Positions 59,001 to 64,000 of a stretch of 64,000 nt of DNA are shown piece by piece. Origin of the DNA: Bimastos eiseni (taxonomy: Eukaryota; Annelida; Clitellata; Crassiclitellata; Lumbricidae); NCBI GenBank assembly GCA_959347315.1, contig OY365806.1, forward strand, positions 26,960,811-27,024,810, read 5' to 3'. The notes below the pieces were generated by a model. That model had not been told where the DNA came from. It did no database searches and saw only the letters and a list, made by a program, of their open reading frames with translations. Within the stretch, counting starts at the first letter, position 1; every line of letters starts with the position of its first letter. Made by a program: the position numbers and the translations under genes.

Positions 59001-62000
59001 CGTGATTTGGATATGACAAAAGCTTGGCTTTCTGTAAAAACAAGCAGAAATAACGTTTTCGCAGTGCTTTTCCCGAAAATAATATTAGCTCATAAAAAAT
59101 TCTCAGCTAAGATCATAAGTAGGCCTACGGGATAATACCCGGAGATTGAATAACGCAACGTAACCGTTAAAAGATGTTACATTAGTGAAAAGCTCACAAG
59201 GTAGATGGTAGATGAAAATCAGCGATGGAATGAATGATGAGCGAGGACAAATCGACCTAATCGATATATCGAATTGGAAAATAAGTCGTCCTTTCGCAGC
59301 GAAGGGACAACAACGTTACCTGGAACAGCTTTTGAAGCTGGAAACTCTACGAAATTAGACGGTCTGTAATGTTATGTAATGGGATGCAATGTAATGTAAT
59401 GTGAATCGTCGAAAATATCTCAGCGTCCACAAAGCCAAGCATATTCACAGGCGCTATACAAAACCAACTCCGCAATAGCCAATCTTCTCGTTTCTTTTCG
59501 GTCCAGGTCGAAATCCGGTGGTCAAGCCGAGGAGACAGCATGGTGCTAGCAGGAGTAGAAACGGGATATGATGGCTTGAAGGAATAAATTGTCAAATAAA
59601 TAACTGATTGACTGATAAACAGCTCTCGAATGAATCAGGCCTGTCTTTGGAACAATATTTCATCGCATTCTGTAATTAGCTCAGATTGAGAGACAACACT
59701 CAGACTGTGATTTATGGCATACAAATAGTAGACGTATACCTGATCACGCAAGCTGACGAGCTTCTCCAATATGATGGCGTTCTCCTTCATACACCTTTGA
59801 GCAGACAAAAACGATTTCTTAGCTACTGATAATAAATCCTTTCCAAAGCCTCATTACACACCAAATTTATCGACAATAAAAGCAGTTTCTAGGAAACCAG
59901 ATCGTCCTCTGCGCACAGTCATCTTCGAATAAATTCATGTATGACTATGCACCTTTTCTAACGTTTAACGACACCTTGACGTTGGCTTCTTTTAACATTT
60001 TAACGCTTTTTTATGGTTTTCAGTTCATTATCAAGTAACTTTCATACGTAGTTCAAGCTCTTAGTATCATTCCACGAAGGAGAATTTTGCTACTCCGTGG
60101 GATAATGGAGAAACAAAAAGTTTGGATTGTTTCAGGTTATTTTTATCAAACATTTTCTTAAATGTAATGATTCTACCAAACTGTGGAATGTATAACGAAT
60201 GTGATAATTCTACATTATAGAAATTTGTTTTTCAATGTTTCTCATTCAATTCTAATAAGAGCATGATCGCCGAAACGATCTTGTCCCATTGAAGCCAGCA
60301 AATAATATAAAATTAGCTTCAATTTGGTGAGGGGTCGCTCACGTCTTGAAATATTTTGAAACAGAATTGTTAGAAGAATTTGCAGTGAAATACGCAGATT
60401 TCGAAATACGTCATGATTATTATGTTACAATATTTTCCCGGAGAACAGCCATCTCAATTGGCTGAACTACACACCAAATACCCATATACAGACAACTGAA
60501 TACTTGGTAAATGTGATCAATAAACGCTTCAAATAATGAGACTGAGCGAAGACACAATTTGGAAGCGTCTGCCACATTCGCTATAGCTTTGAGCAACGAT
60601 AGTGAGCGGAAGAGATGGAAATATTAAACTGGCTTAAATTATTTTACTCGGTGTGCCTCGATGCATTATTTCGCTTTATTCAGCAACGCTGGTGAAATGA
60701 CAGAAAGAAGCAAACCTTGAGTTGAAAGCTGTTTCTAGCTTCATTCTTATATCCGGGCTCTTCACATACTTCATGCACTGCAGGTAAACCGCACTGGAGA
60801 GTGGAATTTTACAACGCCCATCAGCAGTCTAAAATTTTATCAGAAATTTATTTCATTCACTCATCCAATTTTTTCTGTAGCTTCCAGAAGCAACGCTATG
60901 CAAGTCTTACATAAAACAGAAGCAGTAAAGTTATTGAGATATGATCTGTGCATCCAGAGATATTTTCCGTTTTAAAACCACGCTTACGCTTGATCAGCGA
61001 CGCCTTTTAACTGACAATACAGGTCCATACTACCGTGCAGCCTAAGCCTCTGTCTCTGCTTCACTTCTTCCGACTTTTATTTTCTACCATTTCATTGTTG
61101 CCTTATGTCGCTTAACTCGAATTTTGACGCAAATAGTTATTTTCATGATTTTTTGTAGGTAGTTATACAAATGAGAAAATAGACAGAAATGTAAAGAAAC
61201 CAACAAAGACGAATGGCTATAACTGGTTTTGTTTTAAATGACTCCTATAAAACACTGCAGCGCAATGTACGCTAGGGTTGTGACACGGCTGTAAGCATTA
61301 TTTGGCTGTTTGCAGGCTTCTGTATAACGTCTGTATTCAAACTGGTAAATGATATGCCACTTAAATACTAGATAATCTCAACCAATTATGACTCATCAAA
61401 TGCATCTATGTATATGTACAGATTTGTGATATGACAAGAACCGAACATTGCTTAATTGTTCTTTACTGAAGTGAAATGCTAAATGCTGGAAACCATCTTT
61501 TTGTCTTTTGCTTATGATGAAATATACTAGCATTGTTAGAAAATAAATATCAGAGCACGGTGGCAGATATGTCAAACGACGCGACAAGGAATGCAGTCAG
61601 AGCTTAACGAACCCGCGCGATTGTATTCATGTCGTCTGGTGGAAGTCCCTCTGAAAATATAACTTGCAACTTATAAAACAATATAATAGTACTTTATTAT
61701 TCATTATATGCTAATGTTGGAAGACCAAGAATGAATTGTCTGGACCACCCTACATCAGGGATGACCGGAAATACATAGAGTTGGATCAGCAAGTAATAGC
61801 TATAGTATCAATGAACAGCGCCGAGTGGGCAACTGTGTTGCCCAACGCGCTCACCTGCTCAAAGATGACACGAGGATCTAAGCATGTGGTTAATATAGTA
61901 CACGGATTATTGAAAATCCGAATGTACTCTATGTGGAATTATTCACTCATTTTATGAACTTCGCGATTTTGTGAAATGTTCAAATCAAATCAGAAATAAT

Positions 62001-63163
62001 AACCTAGTATTTGCTTTCCCTGCAGCTGTCTTCATGCGTTAACTCATGACTCGTGTTAGTCTTATAAACCATTATTTTAGAAACATTGCATTGCTTTGAA
62101 ATTGTCACATATAGACACTGATCATTATTAAACTGTTAAGCTTCTAACATTTGCTTTGCATTTCTTACCAAGTTCTGAAGGTTGGAACTTAAGAGTCGTG
62201 TTATTGTCGGCCAGATTCTGAACAAAGTCAATGCTTAGACCGTTCATCGTCTTCATGAGATCTGCTATCTTCATCTGAATATCCTTTGACAAGTGCAGTC
62301 CTAAAATGGCAGTTTACAGAACGCAACGTCACACGACAAAATAAGTAATGGCTCTTGCATGTAAGAGGAATAAGCATCCTCCCGCCTAAGCCGAGCGCGC
62401 ATACACATCGGCGCAACCGCTCACAAGTGACACCCGTCCACAGTTATGCTCACCAGTTAGAATATAAAACTATCATACTATACTGTTATCACACAGTTAT
62501 CGCCTACTTCGAACAGTCAACTACAAATTATAAATTCTTTTGATTGCCTTCGTTTCTTCATCGGTCGGTAGAAAATTCGCTCGCAACCTCCACATAAGAG
62601 AATCATGCATGCATTTTTGACCAAAATGGCAATTATATATAATTTATTGACGCTGTTCCTTGAGCGCCTCAAACCTCGAAATCAACTCCTCCATGTATAG
62701 CTCTACCTTGAATTTATTGCAATCAATCGGACATCAACATTTTTCTTACTCAGAGAGATGCACGTCAAATTAGTCAGCCGTTGTTATCAGATAATTAACT
62801 TAAGTCTTCTGTTTCTAGGGTTTCTCCTTTAGATAGAGCGAACGAGTTTCCTATAATGTCCGTGGCCGATTAAAATAGTCACAACTGTCACAAAGTCCAA
62901 AATATTTACCAGTTGCTCTTTTGGACGCCAAAGATGACGAAATTCGATAATCTGCCGAACACGAAACATTTTAAATTGAGAAAACTAAAATAATATCAAA
63001 GCCAAAATGACATGTTTTCTTGAAAACTTTTACGAAGCTATGCATACCATTGCGCTTTCCATATGTGATATTTCGTTCGAGGAAGCGTTTGGCCTCCGGT
63101 TTCAGAGTATTGCCGAACTTCTTCTGTGCTTCCAGCAAGACTTTAAAGACGTCTTCTTTCATA
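47102..63163 (-). CDS. THOP1: M3-family zinc oligopeptidase (thimet oligopeptidase/neurolysin), 5'-partial
   Basis: Fifteen coding exons on the minus strand join in phase with GT/AG borders and yield about 564 codons to a TGA at 47104-47102. The order follows the thimet oligopeptidase/neurolysin family throughout. Key blocks: HEFGH zinc motif with catalytic Glu; downstream [12 protein letters not shown] with the third zinc ligand; substrate-binding loop [17 protein letters not shown]; and [10 protein letters not shown] near the C-terminus. Such enzymes (about 680-700 residues) cleave short peptides in cytosol or mitochondria. Roughly the first 110 residues are missing because upstream exons lie beyond the right edge, so targeting sequence cannot be judged. 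It could be the THOP1 or NLN orthologue; invertebrates often have one gene for both. Introns are about 0.3-2.4 kb and hold a GGT-type element, a LINE and microsatellites. Confidence 0.93.
47839..47952 (-). CDS. THOP1: Oligopeptidase exon, [10 protein letters not shown] segment
   Basis: Acceptor TTTTAATAG|TGG, donor ATG|GTAAGT, 38 codons in phase 0. Encodes [32 protein letters not shown], nearly identical in pattern to the family. Confidence 0.93.
49001..49132 (-). CDS. THOP1: Oligopeptidase exon, substrate-binding loop
   Basis: Acceptor TTTCTTAG|TCA, donor TTG|GTGAGT, 44 codons. Ends [20 protein letters not shown] and SYL. The family usually has a His-x-Ala-Gly-Gly-Tyr-Asp loop here; this copy has HMACGFD, replacing one Gly by Cys and the Tyr by Phe, while the later Tyr before Leu-Trp is kept. 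Confidence 0.93.
49262..50028. mobile_element. Non-autonomous element, GGT-type ends with GTCAATTGATCCCC arrays
   Basis: Left end GGTTTTACGTCTTTTGATCC followed by units related to GTCAATTGATCCCC to about 49390. The right end, inverted, is GGTATCGCGTCAATTGATTC with about six more units from 49930. Flanks AACAACTT (49254-49261) and AAAAACTT (50029-50036) match 7/8. The interior contains two copies of TTGCTCTGAGATATAAAAGA (49559 and 49751) with related sequence after each. Lies in the oligopeptidase intron 49133-51525. Confidence 0.7.
50345..51400 (+). pseudogene. CR1-like LINE, 3' part, antisense in the oligopeptidase intron
   Basis: Encodes the post-catalytic region: [59 protein letters not shown]. 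After a frameshift near 50660 the C-terminal [20 protein letters not shown] block follows (about 50911-50990). The tail ends in (ATTG)n at 51380-51400, typical of CR1-like 3' ends. No reverse transcriptase core, so 5'-truncated. Confidence 0.8.
51526..51757 (-). CDS. THOP1: Oligopeptidase exon with third zinc ligand
   Basis: Acceptor GTTCTTAAAG|C, donor GCAGAG|GTAACT, 232 nt, first base completing a Ser codon. Encodes [20 protein letters not shown] and then the [13 protein letters not shown] and [14 protein letters not shown] blocks. The Glu of [10 protein letters not shown] context supplies the third zinc ligand in this family. Confidence 0.95.
51845..52065. repeat. AT-rich microsatellite grading into (TG)n
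   Basis: Irregular TATATA/AAATA tract to about 52000, then GTGTGT-rich sequence. Intron of the oligopeptidase gene. Confidence 0.9.
52085..52290 (-). other. Open, charged reading frame of unknown origin in an intron
   Basis: The minus strand is open for about 66 codons with ordinary amino-acid usage: [20 protein letters not shown], a [13 protein letters not shown] stretch, then [20 protein letters not shown] and [12 protein letters not shown]. It has no counterpart in M3 peptidases and would disrupt the well-joined exons on both sides. It may be a fragment of another gene or transposon. I do not recognise it. Confidence 0.35.
52762..52835 (-). CDS. THOP1: Oligopeptidase exon with HEFGH active site
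   Basis: Acceptor GATTGACAG|GTG, donor TTCAG|GTATTT, 74 nt. Encodes [20 protein letters not shown] and FAVF. The two His are zinc ligands and the Glu between them is the catalytic base (HExxH). Confidence 0.96.
53596..53703 (-). CDS. THOP1: Oligopeptidase exon preceding the active site
   Basis: Acceptor GTTCTTAAG|CCT, donor GACGAG|GTAGGC, 36 codons. Encodes [29 protein letters not shown], the family's conserved lead-in to the zinc motif. Confidence 0.95.
55564..55668 (-). CDS. THOP1: Oligopeptidase exon, FYLDL block
   Basis: Acceptor ACGTGTTTCAG|TAT, donor CTGCAG|GTGAGT, 35 codons. Encodes [24 protein letters not shown], matching the G-x-FYLDL-x-PR-x-GK segment. Confidence 0.95.
55960..56190. 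repeat. (TATATACA)-type microsatellite
   Basis: Alternating TA, CA and AAATA units. The Tyr/Ile-rich open frames here are artefacts. Intron of the oligopeptidase gene. Confidence 0.95.
56296..56635. repeat. Degenerate (GGAT/GAAT)n tetranucleotide repeat
   Basis: About 340 bp of TGGATGGA- and TGAATAAA-like units. The Ile-His-Pro-Ser open frames on the minus strand come from this tract. Same intron as the TA repeat. Confidence 0.95.
56725..56790 (-). CDS. THOP1: Oligopeptidase small exon
   Basis: Acceptor TCTGTTTTAG|GAG, donor ACTGTA|GTAAGT, 22 codons. Encodes [20 protein letters not shown], joining the YQ| end of the previous exon to the |YGIKD start of the next. Confidence 0.92.
57115..57276 (-). 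CDS. THOP1: Oligopeptidase exon, [11 protein letters not shown] block
   Basis: Acceptor CCATTTCAG|TGT, donor TATCAG|GTAAGC, 54 codons. Encodes [20 protein letters not shown] and [16 protein letters not shown], both highly characteristic of the family. Confidence 0.96.
57785..58270. repeat. Degenerate (TTCCATCC)-type repeat region
   Basis: Scattered CATCC/TTCCATTC units over almost 500 bp, with non-repeat stretches between. Intron 57277-58866 of the oligopeptidase gene. Confidence 0.6.
58867..59031 (-). CDS. THOP1: Oligopeptidase exon, [12 protein letters not shown] block
   Basis: Acceptor GTTTTTACAG|AAA, donor GCAGAT|GTGAGT, 55 codons in phase 0. Encodes [20 protein letters not shown] and [19 protein letters not shown]. 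Confidence 0.95.
59740..59794 (-). CDS. THOP1: Oligopeptidase small exon
   Basis: Acceptor TCTGCTCAAAG|G, donor GATCAG|GTATAC, 55 nt. Encodes [18 protein letters not shown], the family's C-x-E-N-x-x-IL-x-x-LV-x-LR segment. Confidence 0.9.
60716..60828 (-). CDS. THOP1: Oligopeptidase exon, AFNSR block
   Basis: Acceptor AAATTTTAG|ACT, donor AACTCAAG|GTTTGC, 113 nt. Encodes [20 protein letters not shown], then a stretch ending KLETAFNSR. The HYFP-like motif common in vertebrate members is replaced here by SSAVYLQ. Confidence 0.88.
61613..61650 (-). CDS. THOP1: Oligopeptidase 38-nt microexon
   Basis: Acceptor ATATTTTCAG|AG, donor CGCGG|GTTCGT, 38 nt. Encodes (E)[12 protein letters not shown], corresponding to the GLPEDFL-type segment. 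It exactly bridges phase 1 of the upstream exon and phase 0 of the downstream exon. The donor is non-consensus after GT. Confidence 0.8.
62169..62300 (-). CDS. THOP1: Oligopeptidase exon, [15 protein letters not shown] block
   Basis: Acceptor CCATTTTAG|GA, donor CTTG|GTAAGA, 132 nt. Encodes [20 protein letters not shown] and [20 protein letters not shown], matching the I-x-x-I-x-x-L-x-x-L-x-I-DF-x-x-NL-x-x-x-x-T family pattern. Confidence 0.92.
63048..63163 (-). CDS. THOP1: Oligopeptidase exon, first one visible
   Basis: Acceptor TTACTTGTACAG|T, donor CGCAATG|GTATGC, 116 nt. Encodes [20 protein letters not shown] and [18 protein letters not shown], corresponding to about residue 112 onward of the vertebrate enzyme. 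The Met is internal: it follows a good acceptor and one base that completes a codon. Confidence 0.92.
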
Positions 63164-64000
63164 CTGTACAAGTAAAGAAGCATCTGTGACCGTACATACC
63201 ATCACATCATCACTAGTAATATATTCACCTGAGGAGATGATGGATCAAGGACAATGTATGTATGTATACATGCATGCATGCACGCATGCATGCACGAACG
63301 ATGTGCGTGTTGTTGTTACATGCTAGGTCTACCTGATTTTAAGGTTCTATAGATTTTATAATAACAAAGATGTATTTTGAAAGCAATATATATTAAACAC
63401 CCAAAGTGACGAAAGAATGCAACCTGAAACGTCTCACATTCACTTGAGTCCTGACACTACGAGCAACTCAGTTAGTTAAACAAACGTGGAACTCAGAGCA
63501 AACTACAGACAAGCTATATTTAACTCAGCTATATACAGACTTACATAATACGACGAAACTGGAGAATCTCGGAAACATTGGACACAACTATAGTGCAAAA
63601 AGCGATCTCAAATACAGGTATATACCCAATACCCATTCAACAGATCCAGTCATCGATTAGCTCTGACCTTAGCAACAACCGCTATAGAGAGCGAGAGATG
63701 GCAAGGACCGAGTCCAAATCCATTCCACTTCAATAGTCCTATCCTGACTGTCTTTCGAGGTTAAATGCATAGTTTAGTTAGATATATCTTAATTGTTCAA
63801 TCGGTGAGAAGTATCAGTCTAACTGAACATCCAACAGTGTTGATGTATATATGTTAATGTATGAATGTATGCCTGAATATCTGTATGGATGTATGTATGT
63901 GTGTTTCTATGTATGTATTTAATTGATTTTATTTTAGATTTGTATGCATGTATATGTGTGTACTTATGCATGCATAATTTACAATTGTATATATAATATA
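63164..64000. other. Intron or upstream sequence; no further exon found
   Basis: I looked on the minus strand for the preceding family segments (TASTEADK-, ESTLxALADVE-like) and found none. ATGCATGC-rich sequence at 63255-63300 and ATGTATGT-rich sequence at 63840-64000 are simple repeats. Confidence 0.5.

Overview
This is nuclear DNA of an animal: AT-rich, intron-rich and packed with transposon debris, with one assembly gap of Ns (14090-14289). The repeat types (CR1-like and RTE-like LINEs, mariner, Tc1, hAT), an innate-immunity-style NHL/CARD gene, and the very frequent octamer TAGGCCTA suggest a marine invertebrate deuterostome, most likely an echinoderm. That placement is an inference, not a proof.

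Two host genes can be reconstructed, both on the minus strand. (1) 63163 to 47102: 15 phase-consistent coding exons of an M3-family zinc oligopeptidase (thimet oligopeptidase/neurolysin). They give about 564 residues including the HEFGH zinc site and the natural stop; roughly the first 110 residues lie beyond the right edge. (2) 23772 to 15781: a four-exon model of about 560 residues (F-box-like leader, CARD-like domain, linker, NHL-type beta-propeller). The leader/CARD and linker/NHL junctions are phase compatible; the CARD-exon donor is uncertain. An inverted, partial and decayed copy of its first two exons lies at 41690-43570.

The rest is mobile or simple-sequence DNA. The most distinctive group is five non-autonomous elements (2585-3182, 6691-7832, 17881-18510, 19248-19772, 49262-50028). 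They share ends of the form GGT-N4/5-GGAC or GTC, apparent 8-bp target duplications, and inverted terminal arrays of 14-15 bp units whose sequence differs between elements. Other elements: an 852-bp hAT-like element made largely of GGTCTT/GGTCTC repeats (16891-17742), a nearly intact DD37D mariner with one frameshift (27530-28926), a decayed Tc1 element with about 450-bp inverted repeats (33758-35364), a deleted mariner (43735-44804), CR1-like LINE pieces (1.4, 12.8, 29.2-30.5, 45.7 and 50.3-51.4 kb) and RTE-like pieces (13.8 and 36.7-37.7 kb).

Layout: 0-15 kb repeats and gap; 15.8-23.8 kb CARD/NHL gene with three transposons in its introns; 24-41 kb transposon-rich intergenic DNA; 41.7-43.6 kb pseudo-duplicate; 43.7-47 kb repeats; 47.1-63.2 kb oligopeptidase gene with elements in its introns; 63.2-64 kb intron or upstream DNA.
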